A stretch of 64,000 bases of DNA from Azospirillum lipoferum. Lineage in GTDB: Bacteria > Pseudomonadota > Alphaproteobacteria > Azospirillales > Azospirillaceae. The position numbers were made by a program, and so were the translations under genes. The notes below the pieces were generated by a model. That model ran no database searches, had not been told where the DNA came from, and saw only the letters and a program-made list of their open reading frames with translations. The stretch spans positions 186,001-250,000 of the forward strand of contig NZ_JALJXJ010000001.1 of the NCBI RefSeq assembly GCF_024170005.1, written 5' to 3'. Below, piece after piece: positions 27,922-37,771 of the stretch. Numbering within the stretch: position 1 is the stretch's first letter; each line of letters starts with the position of its first letter.

Positions 27922-28979
27922 CACCGGCGCTCGTTCCCGCGGTCCGCCGCCAGCGGCCGATGGTTGCCCGGTGCGCGCAGCGACAGGTAGCTCATGCGCT
28001 TGGCCTCGCGGCGGCCGTGGGTGACGGTGTCCAAAATCAGGCCGCAGGTCAGGCTGAGGAAGGCCAGCAGCATCAGCCCGGTGGCGAGCAGGGCGGTGGG
28101 AAAGCGCGGGACCAGCCCGGTCTGGAAGTAGGTGGCGATCACCGGCACGCCCAGGATCACCGACAGCAGGGCCAGCAGCCCGAAGGCGGCGGAGAAGAAG
28201 GGCAGGGGACGCTCCTCCTTCACCAGGATGATGATGGTGCGCAGGATGCGGATGCCGTCGCGGATGGTGTTCAGCTTGCTGTGCGATCCGGGCGGACGGT
28301 CCTTGTAGGGGGTCTTCACCTCGGCGATCGGCATGCGCAGCTCCAGCGCATGGACGGTCAGCTCCGTTTCGGTCTCGAAACCGCTGGCAAGCGCCGGGAA
28401 GGACTTGACGAAGCGGCGGGAGAACACCCGGTAGCCCGACAGCATGTCGCCGATGCGGCTGCCGAAGATCTTGGCGACCATGCCGGTCAGCACGAGGTTG
28501 CCGAAACGGTGGCCGGGACGGTAGGCGGCGACGATCTCCGTCACCCGCGCGCCGTTGACCATGTCCAACTGCTCGTCCCACAGGCGCTTCACCAGTTCCG
28601 GGGCGCTGGCGGCGTGATAGGTGTCGTCGCCGTCGACCAGCACATACACGTCCGCCTCGATGTCGGCGAACATGCGGCGCATGACGTTGCCCTTGCCCTG
28701 CAACGGCTCGCTCCGGACCACGGCGCCTGCGGCGCGCGCGACTTCCACCGTCCGGTCCTTCGAGTTGTTGTCGTAGACATAGACGATGGCGTCGGGCAGG
28801 GCGGCGCGGAAGTCCTGCACCACCTTGCCGATTGCCGCCTCCTCGTTATAACAGGGGATCAGCACCGCGACGGTGGGGGCCGGGCCGGCCTCCGCAGCCG
28901 CCGACGGCGTTCCGGACGCGCCGGCATCCGGGGTGAGGGCGGGGCGGTCGGCAGGGCGGTCGAGGGTCGATACGGTCAT
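27921..28979 (-). CDS. Family 2 glycosyltransferase, polyprenyl-phosphate sugar type
   Basis: A 352-residue enzyme. Residues ~35-260 are a GT2 domain with VLIPCYNEEAAIGKVV, the metal-binding LVDGDDTYHA, and SGYRVFSRRFVKSFP. Two C-terminal hydrophobic helices (about 260-320) anchor it. This arrangement is that of dolichol/undecaprenyl-phosphate glucose or mannose synthases. With the GtrA protein it would provide a lipid-linked sugar on the periplasmic side. It overlaps the GtrA gene by one base. Confidence 0.88.
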   Translation of the reverse strand: MTVSTLDRPADRPALTPDAGASGTPSAAAEAGPAPTVAVLIPCYNEEAAIGKVVQDFRAALPDAIVYVYDNNSKDRTVEVARAAGAVVRSEPLQGKGNVMRRMFADIEADVYVLVDGDDTYHAASAPELVKRLWDEQLDMVNGARVTEIVAAYRPGHRFGNLVLTGMVAKIFGSRIGDMLSGYRVFSRRFVKSFPALASGFETETELTVHALELRMPIAEVKTPYKDRPPGSHSKLNTIRDGIRILRTIIILVKEERPLPFFSAAFGLLALLSVILGVPVIATYFQTGLVPRFPTALLATGLMLLAFLSLTCGLILDTVTHGRREAKRMSYLSLRAPGNHRPLAADRGNERR

Positions 28980-29076
28980 GGCGCTGGCTTCTGGCTGTAC
29001 GAGGGGTAGGCACGGGGGGCAGGCACGGCGGAATGGGCACGGCGTTCAGCGGCGATAAACAGCACAAACGCCGCGA

Positions 29077-30717
29077 TTATTCCACTGTCTCCCTTTTGTC
29101 GCCCGCCCGGTCAACGGCGCATAGGTTCAGGGTCTCACCCAGATTGTTGGGGATCGGCCGGCAACGCTGCGGATCGAGCCTCAGGCCGAGCAGTTCTGCC
29201 GCCTTCGCCGCACCGGGGGTGTCGGGGATGGTGCTCAGCATCAGGAAGGGGCCGCGGTGGGATTCCACCTTGTCCTTCATGATGGCGAGATAGCCGTTGC
29301 CGACCGAGTCCGGTTGCAGGAAGTTCGACTGGATGCGCACGAAGGTGACCCGCGCCGGGAAGGACGGGATGACGTGCGCAATGGCCCAGTAACCGGCCAT
29401 CAGCACCATGGTATCGTCCGGATTCGCGATCGGCGGCACCTCCGCCTTCACCCACTTGTCATCTGCGCCCCTTGGCCAGGCGACGCGTCCCCAGTCGGCC
29501 GGCTGCACCGTCAACTGCACCACGGCCAGCAGCGCCACCGCCAGCCCGGTGCGCAGCCGGCGCGCCAGCGGCAGCAGCCCGACCGCCATCACCAGTCCCA
29601 GGGGCGCCAGCATCTCCAGCGGCACCAGATAGCGGTAGATGCAGAACATCACCACCCACAGCGCGTAGGTGACGGTCATCGCCGCCAGCAGGAACCGTGT
29701 CGCCGGCACCGCCGTCAGCCAGTCGTTCCGCTTCCCCAACAGGCCCGTGACGACTGCACAGACGAAGCCGACCGGCACCAGGACGAACAGCGCCAGCACC
29801 CGCAGGTCGAAGAACGGCACCTCGCCCACCGTCATGGGAGAGAAGGTGAAGACGAAGGGGAAGAACAGCTGCTGCCACAGACCGGGCGGGAAGAAGCTGA
29901 CATTGACGTAATCGGAGAGCGCGGCAAAAGGCGACTTGAAGATGTGGTTCATGTGCGGGAAGACCGGGTTCCCGTAATCGTGCCACAGATGCGCCATCCA
30001 CAGGCCGCCGCCCAGCGCCAGCCCAACCAGCACGCCGATGCCGAAGAAGAAGGCCAGCCACAGCCGGCGCCACGGCCGGGCGGGCAGGGCCAGAAAGCCC
30101 AGACACAGCCCGACCGCATAGATCACCGTCGGGTTCTTCAGCCCCATCGCCGCCCCGGCCAGCAGCCCGGCCGCCGCGACCCGGGCGAAGCTGGGCAGCG
30201 CCCGGCCGTCGAGGATGCCGGGCAGGCTGCCGGCGACCACCGCCGCGGCGCCCAAAACCCCCAGGCTGACCACATTGTCCTGGAAGGTGGTGCCGATCAG
30301 CCCCAGCGTCCCGCCGCCCAGCCCGCCCATCACCGCGAGCGCCATGGCGATCAGCGTCCGTTTCAGCACCGGAACGTTCCGCAGGCAAAAGGATGCCAGC
30401 AGATACAGCAGCGACAGGTTGATGCCCTGTAACGTCCCCCACAGGAAGCCGGCCACCCGCGCCGGCAGATGGGTCGCCAGCCAATAGAAGGGCACGTCCA
30501 GGAAGGGGCTGTAGAAGGTCGGCATCTGTGCGGCCAGGAGATCGCGCCCGATCCGCCCGGTCAGCATCGCATAGCCGTTGTACCAATGGTAATTCCGCAG
30601 GTCCCAGTTCGCGTCCATCCCGAAGGTCAGCGTCAGCAGCCCATAGGCCGGCGGCGCCAACAGCAGGAAGGCGATGCCGATCAGGCGGGCGCGGTGGTCG
30701 TCGTCAGGTCTCGGCAT
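29077..30717 (-). CDS. Polytopic membrane protein, probable GT-C type glycosyltransferase
   Basis: About 546 residues with ten or more hydrophobic helices and a C-terminal periplasmic-looking part (VTFVRIQSNFLQPDSVGNGY). An early acidic loop, FGMDANWDLRNYHWYNGYAM, is where GT-C enzymes have their metal- or lipid-sugar-binding Asp. It probably uses the lipid-linked sugar made by the GT2/GtrA pair downstream. The ATG at 30717 (MPRPDDD) is preferred to an upstream TTG at 30774. The exact family is not certain. Confidence 0.65.
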   Translation of the reverse strand: MPRPDDDHRARLIGIAFLLLAPPAYGLLTLTFGMDANWDLRNYHWYNGYAMLTGRIGRDLLAAQMPTFYSPFLDVPFYWLATHLPARVAGFLWGTLQGINLSLLYLLASFCLRNVPVLKRTLIAMALAVMGGLGGGTLGLIGTTFQDNVVSLGVLGAAAVVAGSLPGILDGRALPSFARVAAAGLLAGAAMGLKNPTVIYAVGLCLGFLALPARPWRRLWLAFFFGIGVLVGLALGGGLWMAHLWHDYGNPVFPHMNHIFKSPFAALSDYVNVSFFPPGLWQQLFFPFVFTFSPMTVGEVPFFDLRVLALFVLVPVGFVCAVVTGLLGKRNDWLTAVPATRFLLAAMTVTYALWVVMFCIYRYLVPLEMLAPLGLVMAVGLLPLARRLRTGLAVALLAVVQLTVQPADWGRVAWPRGADDKWVKAEVPPIANPDDTMVLMAGYWAIAHVIPSFPARVTFVRIQSNFLQPDSVGNGYLAIMKDKVESHRGPFLMLSTIPDTPGAAKAAELLGLRLDPQRCRPIPNNLGETLNLCAVDRAGDKRETVE

Positions 30718-30801
30718 CGGATCGGGCGGGCTTTCGTGAACTTGGATGGGGCTGGCGCCTTGGTATGCGGCCAAGCCGCCGGCTGCAAGGGGCGGTGCGG
30801 G

Positions 30802-31695
30802 TCAGCCCGGATTTGCCGGACCGTCCTGCCGGCGCAGCCAATCGGCCAGACCGGGCAGGGCGACATGGTCGCGGTGCCGATGTTCCAGCAGGAAATAGCG
30901 CCCGGTCTCCACCGCCGGACAGCCGGGGACCGGCACCAGACGTCCATCGGCCAACTGCCGCTCGATGAACAGCAGCGGCACCAGGGCTATTCCCAACCCG
31001 TCCTCCGCTGCCTGGATGGCGACATAGGTGTGGTCGACTTCCAGCCGGCTGCCCAGCCGGTCGACGCCGATGTGGTTGGCGGCGCACCAGTGCGGCCACA
31101 GGTCCCGCCGGGCACGGATGGCGATGATCGTGCGGTCGGCCAGCCCGTCCGGCATCGCGGCACCGTCCAGTTCCGCCAACAGCCGCGGGCTGCACACCGG
31201 TGCCGACCGCTCCGACATCAGCGGGTGGGGCGTCAGTCCGGCAAAATGACCAGGATCGCGGCGGATGGCGTAATCGAGCGGACGTGACAGGTCGATGCGG
31301 TCGGGTGCGGTGAACAATGACAGTTCCACGTCCGGAAAGGCCACCTTGAAGACCGGCAGCCGCGGCAGCAGCCAATGCATGGCGAAGGTCGGGATGCAGT
31401 CCAGATGCAGAACCCGCCCGCCACCGGTCTCGCGCAAGCTGCCGGTGGCGGTCGCCAGCTGGTCGAACAGCTCCGCCACCCGCACGAAATAGCGGGCACC
31501 GACCGGTGTGAGGCGCACCTGCCGGCGCGACCGGTCGAACAGGTCCAGTCCCAGCCACTCCTCCAGCAGACGCACCTGCCGGCTGACCGCCCCGGTGGTG
31601 ACGCACAGCTCCTCGGCGGCCGCGCGGAAGCTGCCATGGCGCGCGGCGGCGACGAAGGTACGCAGAGCGTTGAGCGGGGGAAGACGGCTGGCCAT
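30802..31695 (-). CDS. LysR-family transcriptional regulator (GcvA-like)
   Basis: A 297-residue regulator. The helix-turn-helix lies at about 20-60 (FVAAARHGSFRAAAEELCVT, then GAVSRQVRLLEEWLG), followed by a periplasmic-binding-like effector domain. The ITTGAVS/RLLEEWLG pattern resembles the GcvA group. It is divergent from an MFS transporter gene across only 80 bases, with a LysR-type palindrome adjoining its own start codon, so it probably controls both itself and the transporter. The effector is unknown. Confidence 0.9.
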   Translation of the reverse strand: MASRLPPLNALRTFVAAARHGSFRAAAEELCVTTGAVSRQVRLLEEWLGLDLFDRSRRQVRLTPVGARYFVRVAELFDQLATATGSLRETGGGRVLHLDCIPTFAMHWLLPRLPVFKVAFPDVELSLFTAPDRIDLSRPLDYAIRRDPGHFAGLTPHPLMSERSAPVCSPRLLAELDGAAMPDGLADRTIIAIRARRDLWPHWCAANHIGVDRLGSRLEVDHTYVAIQAAEDGLGIALVPLLFIERQLADGRLVPVPGCPAVETGRYFLLEHRHRDHVALPGLADWLRRQDGPANPG

Positions 31696-31716
31696 CCGTT
31701 GATCTTTTCTCAACGG
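31696..31716. promoter_or_regulatory. Probable LysR-type operator
   Basis: Perfect 7-bp inverted repeat CCGTTGA-N7-TCAACGG, containing the T-N11-A core of LysR boxes. It directly abuts the lysR start codon (31695) in the divergent region with the MFS gene. Confidence 0.72.
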
Positions 31717-31775
31717 TTGCTGCAGAACAAGTCGTTTTTCGCCGCATCGGTCCGCCGCTACGGTGGCGCCTCGTA

Positions 31776-32990
31776 GTGACTGGCAGAGAGTGGCGGGGCG
31801 TGGACGAAAAAGCGGTGCCGGCGCGGCTGGTGTGGGCGTTGGGCGTGTCGCAGTTGCTCTGCTGGGGCGTGTCCTATTACCTGATCGGCCTGTTCGGGGA
31901 GGCGATGGCCGCCGACCTGGGGCAGGGGTTGCCGGCGATCCATGGCGGCTTCACCCTGGCGCTGGTGGTGATGGGGCTGGTGTCGTCGGCCGTCGGCCGC
32001 GCCATCGACCGGCGGGGTGGCCGGGCGGTGATGGTCGCCGGCTCCCTCCTGATGGCGGCCGGCTGCGTCGGACTGGCTCTGGCCCATGGGTTGCTCCTTT
32101 ATTATGCCGCCTGGGTGCTGCTCGGCCTCGCCATGCGGATGGCGCTGTACGATGCCGCCTTCGCCGCACTCGCCCGCATCGGCGGCCGGGCAGCGCGTAC
32201 GCCGATCTCGCAGATCACGCTGCTGGGCGGGCTGGCCTCCAGCGTCATGTGGCCGGTCGGGCAATGGCTGGCGGAAGGGCTGGGCTGGCGCGGCGCGCTG
32301 TACGTGTACGCACTGCTGGCGTTGGCGACCATACCGCTTCACCTGCTGATCCCGCCGGATCGCCATGTCGAACTGGTGCCGTCGGCCGGCGGTGCAGCCG
32401 GAGCGCCGCCACCGTCACCGCCTTCGGCTCTGGCGGCCATCCTCTACGCGCTGATCGTGGCGCTGACCGGCATGCTGAACTCCGGCCTGTCGGCCCATAT
32501 GATCGGCATGTTGACCGGTCTCGGCATGCTGCCGGCGCTGGCGGTCTGGGTATCCACCCTGCGCGGCGTCGGCCAGTCGGCGGCGCGGCTGGCGGAGATC
32601 CAGTTCGGCAAGCGGCTGTCGGCCTTCGGCCTTTCCATCCTGGCGACCGGGCTGATCGTGCCGTGCTTCCTGCTGCCGGTGGGGTTCGGCGCGGCGCCGG
32701 CGGCGGGCATCGGCTTCGCGTTGCTGTTCGGGGCCGGCAACGGGCTGGTCACCATCGTGCGCGGCGCCCTGCCGCTGTCCTTGTTCGACCCGGCCCGCTA
32801 CGGCCAGATCGTCGGGCGGCTGATCACCCCAGGCTTCTTCGTCTCGGCCCTGGCGCCGCTGTTCTACGCGCTGGTGATCGAGCATTTCGGCGACGCGGCG
32901 GCGCTGTGGCTATCCTTCCTGCTGGCTTTGGCGGCGCTGGCGGCGGCTCTGGTTCTGGCGCTGCGTTTCGGCGGCCGAAACGGAGCCTGA
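31776..32990 (+). CDS. MFS transporter
   Basis: A 12-helix transporter of 404 residues with the MFS loop [15 protein letters not shown] between helices 2 and 3. The substrate is unknown. The start is a GTG at 31776; a second GTG at 31800 with GGCGGGGC just before it would shorten the protein by eight residues. It is divergent from the LysR gene, which likely regulates it. Confidence 0.85.
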   Translation: MTGREWRGVDEKAVPARLVWALGVSQLLCWGVSYYLIGLFGEAMAADLGQGLPAIHGGFTLALVVMGLVSSAVGRAIDRRGGRAVMVAGSLLMAAGCVGLALAHGLLLYYAAWVLLGLAMRMALYDAAFAALARIGGRAARTPISQITLLGGLASSVMWPVGQWLAEGLGWRGALYVYALLALATIPLHLLIPPDRHVELVPSAGGAAGAPPPSPPSALAAILYALIVALTGMLNSGLSAHMIGMLTGLGMLPALAVWVSTLRGVGQSAARLAEIQFGKRLSAFGLSILATGLIVPCFLLPVGFGAAPAAGIGFALLFGAGNGLVTIVRGALPLSLFDPARYGQIVGRLITPGFFVSALAPLFYALVIEHFGDAAALWLSFLLALAALAAALVLALRFGGRNGA

Positions 32991-33172
32991 CCGGGACGAT
33001 CCGCACCCATTCGCGCAACAAAGATGCGTGCCGGTGCATTCGCGCATGCCTGTTCGCTCATTGCGTGCCGGGAAAAGGGCAAGCTTCCTCTGGCAATGGC
33101 TTGTTCGGTCTGCTATTCACCACGCTCTGCATGCGCACGCTTGCGCCTTCTTGCGCGACAGGATTTCTGGCG

Positions 33173-33784
33173 ATGGAAAAGTTCACGGTTCTCACCGGCG
33201 TTGCGGCGCCGCTGCCGATGATCAACGTCGATACCGACATGATCATCCCGAAGCAGTTCCTGAAGACCATCAAGCGGACGGGGCTTGGCAAGCATCTGTT
33301 CGACGAGATGCGTTACACCCCCGATGGGCAGGAGATCCCGGACTTCGTCCTGAACAAGCCGGCCTACCGCAAGGCCAGCATCATGGTGGCGGGCGACAAT
33401 TTCGGCTGCGGCTCCTCGCGCGAGCATGCGCCGTGGGCGCTGGCCGATTTCGGCATCCGTTGCATCATCGCCCCCAGCTTCGCCGACATCTTCTACAACA
33501 ACTGTTTCAAGAACGGCATCCTGCCGATCAAGTTGCCGAAGGAGCAGGTCGACCTGCTGCTCGACGACGCGTCGCGCGGGTCGAACGCCGTCATCACGGT
33601 CGACCTTGAGAAGCAGACCATCACCGGCCCGGACGGCGGCACCATCTCCTTCGAACTGGACCCCTTCCGCAAGCATTGCCTGCTGAACGGCCTGGACGAC
33701 ATCGGCCTGACGCTGCAGCAGTCGGCCCATATCGACGGGTACGAGGGCAAGCAGCGCGCCGGCCAGCCGTGGATGTGGGGCTGA
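33173..33784 (+). CDS. leuD: 3-isopropylmalate dehydratase small subunit
   Basis: Small (swivelling) subunit of isopropylmalate isomerase in leucine synthesis. The 203-residue protein has [15 protein letters not shown] and [17 protein letters not shown], the hallmark of LeuD. Its partner leuC is not in the window. An AGGA ribosome site precedes the ATG. It is followed by leuB after 72 bases. Confidence 0.97.
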   Translation: MEKFTVLTGVAAPLPMINVDTDMIIPKQFLKTIKRTGLGKHLFDEMRYTPDGQEIPDFVLNKPAYRKASIMVAGDNFGCGSSREHAPWALADFGIRCIIAPSFADIFYNNCFKNGILPIKLPKEQVDLLLDDASRGSNAVITVDLEKQTITGPDGGTISFELDPFRKHCLLNGLDDIGLTLQQSAHIDGYEGKQRAGQPWMWG

Positions 33785-33856
33785 CCACCCTCGTCCTCCC
33801 CCGATCCTCTTCAACTTCTGTCTTCTTGACGTCTGACATTTGGGAGTGTGCCCGCC

Positions 33857-34972
33857 ATGGCCGCCAATAAGAAGCTTCTGTTCCTCCCCGGTGACGGTAT
33901 CGGCCCGGAGGTGATGCGCCAGGTTCGCCGGGTCATCGACTGGATGGACCGCAAGCGCAAGATCACCTTCGACGTGTCCGAAGGGCTGGTCGGCGGTGCG
34001 GCCATCGACGCCCATGGCGTTCCGCTGTCCGACGCCACCCTGGCCGAGGCGCTGGCGGTGGACGCGGTGATGCTGGGCGCGGTCGGCGGCCCGAAGTGGG
34101 ACAACCCGACCGACTACACCAAGCGTCCGGAAGCCGGCCTGCTGGCCCTGCGCAAGGAACTGGGCCTGTTCGCCAACCTGCGTCCGGCCGTGGTGTTCGA
34201 CGCGCTGGTCGATGCCTCGACCCTGAAGGCCGACGTCATTCGCGGACTGGACATCCTGATCGTCCGCGAGCTGACCGGCGGCGTCTATTTCGGTGAGCCG
34301 CGCGGCATCACCGACATCGGCAACGGCGAGCGCCGCGGCGTCAACACCCAGGTCTACACCACCCCGGAAATCCGCCGCGTCGCCCGCGTCGCGTTCGAGC
34401 TGGCCCGCAAGCGCGGCAACAAGCTCTGCTCGATGGAAAAGGCGAACGTCATGGAATCCGGCCTGCTGTGGCGGCAGGAAGTGACCAAGCTGCACCAGGA
34501 AGAGTTCCAGGACGTCGAGCTGAGCCACATGTACGCCGACAACGGCGCCATGCAGCTGCTGAAGAACCCGAAGCAGTTCGACGTGATCGTCACCGACAAC
34601 CTGTTCGGCGACATCCTGTCGGACGAGGCGGCGATGATGACCGGCTCGCTCGGCATGCTGCCGTCGGCCTCGCTGGGTGCTCCGGATGCCAATGGCAACC
34701 GCAAGGCGCTCTACGAGCCGGTGCACGGCTCCGCCCCGGACATCGCCGGCCGTGATCTGGCCAACCCCTGCGCGACGCTGCTGTCCTTCGCGATGTGCCT
34801 GCGCTATTCGTTCAACCTGGACGAGGATGCCAAGCTGATCGAACGGGCCATCCAGAACGTGCTGGGCGGCGGCATGCGCACGTCCGACATCATGGCCCCG
34901 GGCATGGCGCGCTGCTCCACCACCGTCATGGGCGACTCGATCCTGCGCGAGCTGGACAAGCTGGCCTCCTGA
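33857..34972 (+). CDS. leuB: 3-isopropylmalate dehydrogenase
   Basis: Oxidises and decarboxylates 3-isopropylmalate in leucine synthesis. In the 371-residue protein one sees [13 protein letters not shown], the substrate Arg region [17 protein letters not shown], the metal site [15 protein letters not shown] and [14 protein letters not shown]. The ATG at 33857 is preferred over a GTG at 33848. It ends in a strong terminator. Confidence 0.98.
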   Translation: MAANKKLLFLPGDGIGPEVMRQVRRVIDWMDRKRKITFDVSEGLVGGAAIDAHGVPLSDATLAEALAVDAVMLGAVGGPKWDNPTDYTKRPEAGLLALRKELGLFANLRPAVVFDALVDASTLKADVIRGLDILIVRELTGGVYFGEPRGITDIGNGERRGVNTQVYTTPEIRRVARVAFELARKRGNKLCSMEKANVMESGLLWRQEVTKLHQEEFQDVELSHMYADNGAMQLLKNPKQFDVIVTDNLFGDILSDEAAMMTGSLGMLPSASLGAPDANGNRKALYEPVHGSAPDIAGRDLANPCATLLSFAMCLRYSFNLDEDAKLIERAIQNVLGGGMRTSDIMAPGMARCSTTVMGDSILRELDKLAS

Positions 34973-34995
34973 TCGGTCCTCTGAACGGCGTTCAA

Positions 34996-35031
34996 GAAAA
35001 AGCCCCCATCTGATAAGGATGGGGGCTTTTT
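34996..35031. terminator. Bidirectional terminator between leuB and the KGG gene
   Basis: Stem AAAAAGCCCCCATC / GATGGGGGCTTTTT with a 7-base loop: a 14-bp perfect stem with A and T tracts on both sides, serving both convergent genes. Confidence 0.93.
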
Positions 35032-35053
35032 CGTCTGCACCATTCACAACGTT

Positions 35054-35344
35054 TCAATCACCTCCGGCCGGGCGGTCGGCCGTACGGCCGCCATGGCTCG
35101 CCTGTCCGCCCTTGCGGCCAGCTTCCGCGGCCAGCGAGGGATTCTTGGAGAAGCTGCGCGAGGATGCGGGCACGCTGCGTCCGCCCTTGCGCCCGGCTTC
35201 CGCCGCAAGTTCCGGGTTCTTTGAAAAGCTGCGCTTGTCGGCTGGCACGCTTTCACCGCCTTTGCTGGCGATCTGGCGTTGCCGATCGGGGTCCATCGAC
35301 GCGAAACCGCGACCCGACGTACGATTGCTCTCTTTCGAGGCCAT
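35054..35344 (-). CDS. KGG-repeat stress-induced protein
   Basis: A 96-residue, very hydrophilic protein with three KGG units: IASKGGESVPA, AGRKGGRSVPA and AGRKGGQASHGG. The YciG/GsiB-like pattern is linked to stress, stationary-phase or desiccation responses. The intervening segment FSKN-P-x-LAAEAGRKGG is itself duplicated. The ATG at 35344 is fixed by GGAGG six bases upstream. The mode of action is unknown. Confidence 0.88.
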   Translation of the reverse strand: MASKESNRTSGRGFASMDPDRQRQIASKGGESVPADKRSFSKNPELAAEAGRKGGRSVPASSRSFSKNPSLAAEAGRKGGQASHGGRTADRPAGGD

Positions 35345-35884
35345 AACCAACCTCCGACTGTGCCTTGTTGGTTTGACAACCGGCAGGCCGCAAAGTGGTT
35401 CCCGCCTTGCCCTATTAATTCATTCATGTAATCGGGGGGACTCGGCATGGTGTCCGCCGGCGACCGCTTTTCGAACGAATTGCCGGTTGCACATCCTAAC
35501 CAAGCATGGGCTTTTTACTCGATATCTAAGAAGTTCCGCATCTCGTTCGGATTTGATTCGGCAAGTGATGCAAGGCCTGCCGAATGTGGTGCTGCTGTAT
35601 AAATCAGAATAATTTCTTGAGAAATATGCAAAAAATCCGGAATTATCTCGGAAGGCTTGCAATTTATCCAAGGGCATTTCGTGTATGTTGGAATTAATTG
35701 TTCGAGTGACTGCAATATTTTCTGAAAAAAATACTTTAAGAGTATGGTGATTGTTCAGGAAAATATTGGGAATGGATATGGAGTTTTATGGAAACTTTAA
35801 GAAATTGGCAAGATTTCCCGGAGTGTCATTGACCCTGTCCGGAGTGTCGATGCTGGTCCGTATGCATATGGGCAGGGGGTGACG
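35345..35884. other. 540-base gap including an AT-rich segment
   Basis: From about 35500 to 35830 the base composition is strikingly AT-rich compared with everything around it, with poly-A and poly-T runs (for example TGAAAAAAATACTTTAAG near 35723). Possible short frames here lack ribosome sites and homology, so no gene is called. It could hold the promoter of the two signalling genes downstream, a silencer-bound region, or a remnant of foreign DNA. Confidence 0.6.
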
Positions 35885-36283
35885 ATGCCGACCGTGCTTG
35901 TGGTGGATGATGATCCTTCGATTCGCCTGATGCTCCGTCGACTTCTTGAAAATGCGGGGGCGGAGGTTGTCGAGGCGGGGGACGGCGACGAAGCCATGCG
36001 GCTGTTCAGGGCAAACAGGCCGGATCTGGTGATCTGCGATGTGGTGATGCCCTATGCCGATGGTCTCTGGACGATCAGGACCATGCGGCGGCTTGCCCCG
36101 GCGGCCAAGATCATCGCCATTTCCGGTGGCGGTCGCAGCAAGGCGATGGACCTGCTGACCGCTGCGCAGCGGATGGGGGCCGATCACGCGTTGGTGAAGC
36201 CGATCGAAAAAAGCCAGATTGCGCTGATCATCGATTTTTGCGGAGGCGGCCGCTCCGTTCCTTCATCACCGTCCACCTCCTGA
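35885..36283 (+). CDS. Single-domain response regulator
   Basis: A 132-residue receiver with all functional residues: LVVDDDPS, phospho-Asp in ICDVVMPYADG, and Lys in ALVKPIEKSQ. A short Ser/Pro tail follows the fold. The ATG at 35885 has AGGGGG just upstream and is preferred to a GTG at 35879. It lies 24 bases before the GGDEF/EAL-like gene, and the two are probably one operon. Confidence 0.83.
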   Translation: MPTVLVVDDDPSIRLMLRRLLENAGAEVVEAGDGDEAMRLFRANRPDLVICDVVMPYADGLWTIRTMRRLAPAAKIIAISGGGRSKAMDLLTAAQRMGADHALVKPIEKSQIALIIDFCGGGRSVPSSPSTS

Positions 36284-36307
36284 CGTCGCCGGAGTGCGGG
36301 TCCCGTG

Positions 36308-37771
36308 ATGTCGATCGATTCCGTGCGGCGTTTGTTGCGCAGGTGGTTCAGGCAAGCGGAAGCGACCGTCCCTCCACGGGCGCCGGCCGCCGTTCAACGC
36401 CCCGCCGGCGATGGAAGGCCGGGAGCCTCCGTGCCGGAGCCGCACCGGTTGGAGCAGCGCCTGTGGCGGCTGCTGATGCAGCCGGCGATCGCGTCGACCG
36501 GCCGGGTTCATCTGATCGACCTCAGCATGATGCGGGAGTGTCTGGGGGTAAACTGGCCAATCCTGCGTCAACGGGTCTTCGCCGCAGCCGATACTCTCAT
36601 CGACCGGTCCCTGACCCGCAACGACATCAGTTTCAGAACCTCGGCCGACGACTATGTCCTGGTGTTCGCCTCGCTCGACCGGCATGCCGCCGCCCTGGTG
36701 TGCGCCAGGATCGCCCAGGAATTGCTCCAGCTGTTTCTGGGTGACGACCGGTTGGCCGATATCCGCGTATCGACCGCCGTCGGCGTCGTGGACGGGCATA
36801 TCCAGTTCGAACATTCCTTTGCCAAGGTGCTGATGGCCAGTGCACGGCCGCAAGCGGATCGACGGACCGGCGACCGGACGGTCTCGGCGACGACGGCCAC
36901 GGCTGCCGGTGACGGATCTCCGCCGATGCCCGCCCCCCTGGCCTATGCGGGCGAGGGAGAGGGGAAAACCCCGCTCGTCCTGCGTCAGCTGAAGCTGTCG
37001 CCCGATGACTCCGGCCGGTTCGGCGTCAAATACCGGCCGGTCTGGGACATCGGCCAGATGGTGATCTCGACCTATATGGGCGTCCCGGTGCGCAGCTTTC
37101 CCGACGGTTCTTTCGCGGAAGGGGCGGCAGCCCTGAATTCCGTCACCGATGCCGTGGAGATCCTGAAGCTCGATGCCGATGCGCTGGTCGGCTCCGTCGA
37201 GATCCTGCACGGACTCTTCCGCAGCAAATCCCGGCTGCTGATGTCGGTGCCGGTCTGTTTCGATACGCTTGCGGCCCGCCGCACCCGGCAGCCCTTTCTT
37301 GAAATCTGCCAGTCGATTCCCGATTACCTGCGCCGCTTTCTGATTTTCGAGCTTCTGCGGTTCCCGCCGGGGGTGCCGACCGGCCGGCTGAGCGAACTGC
37401 TGCATGAGGTCAGGCCCTATTGCCGCTGGTCCTTCATGCAGATGGATTTCAGGCAGCAGAGCTTCTCCAGCCTTGCCGGCACCGGATTGAGCGGCATCAC
37501 CATGGCGATGCCTGGCGACCGCTCCGCCGAACCGCGACTGATGGAGGAGATGAACGCCATCGTCACATTGGCGGAGCGGGCTGGCCTGATGATATGCGTC
37601 ACCGGCCTGTCGACCACCAGCATGGTGGTGGCGGCAAGGGCGGCGGGGGTCAGGCTTGTCGCAGGCAACCGCATCGGCCTGCCGCAGGATCGACCGCGGG
37701 CAATGAAGCGCCTGGACTGGCCCAACCTGTACCGCGAGGACGACGAGGGTGACGGGCAGGGCGGTTCATAG
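36308..37771 (+). CDS. Degenerate GGDEF/EAL-like signalling protein
   Basis: A 487-residue cytoplasmic protein. Residues ~60-170 (LIDRSLTRNDISFRTSADDYVLVFASLD, quoted in part, then IRVSTAVGVVDG) look like a nucleotide-cyclase fold lacking the GGDEF active site. Residues ~220-480 show YRPVWDIGQMVIS near the start and FLIFELL, faintly EAL-like but without the EAL or DDFG metal ligands. It likely lacks c-di-GMP turnover and may act as a sensor or scaffold. It is preceded by a receiver gene. The assignment is weak. The 3' end overlaps the convergent lyase gene by 6 bases. Confidence 0.55.
   Translation: MSIDSVRRLLRRWFRQAEATVPPRAPAAVQRPAGDGRPGASVPEPHRLEQRLWRLLMQPAIASTGRVHLIDLSMMRECLGVNWPILRQRVFAAADTLIDRSLTRNDISFRTSADDYVLVFASLDRHAAALVCARIAQELLQLFLGDDRLADIRVSTAVGVVDGHIQFEHSFAKVLMASARPQADRRTGDRTVSATTATAAGDGSPPMPAPLAYAGEGEGKTPLVLRQLKLSPDDSGRFGVKYRPVWDIGQMVISTYMGVPVRSFPDGSFAEGAAALNSVTDAVEILKLDADALVGSVEILHGLFRSKSRLLMSVPVCFDTLAARRTRQPFLEICQSIPDYLRRFLIFELLRFPPGVPTGRLSELLHEVRPYCRWSFMQMDFRQQSFSSLAGTGLSGITMAMPGDRSAEPRLMEEMNAIVTLAERAGLMICVTGLSTTSMVVAARAAGVRLVAGNRIGLPQDRPRAMKRLDWPNLYREDDEGDGQGGS

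Noticed and set aside
35420..35677. 85-codon minus-strand frame in the AT-rich gap
   Set aside because: No ribosome site, no recognisable homology, and it straddles a composition boundary; probably chance.
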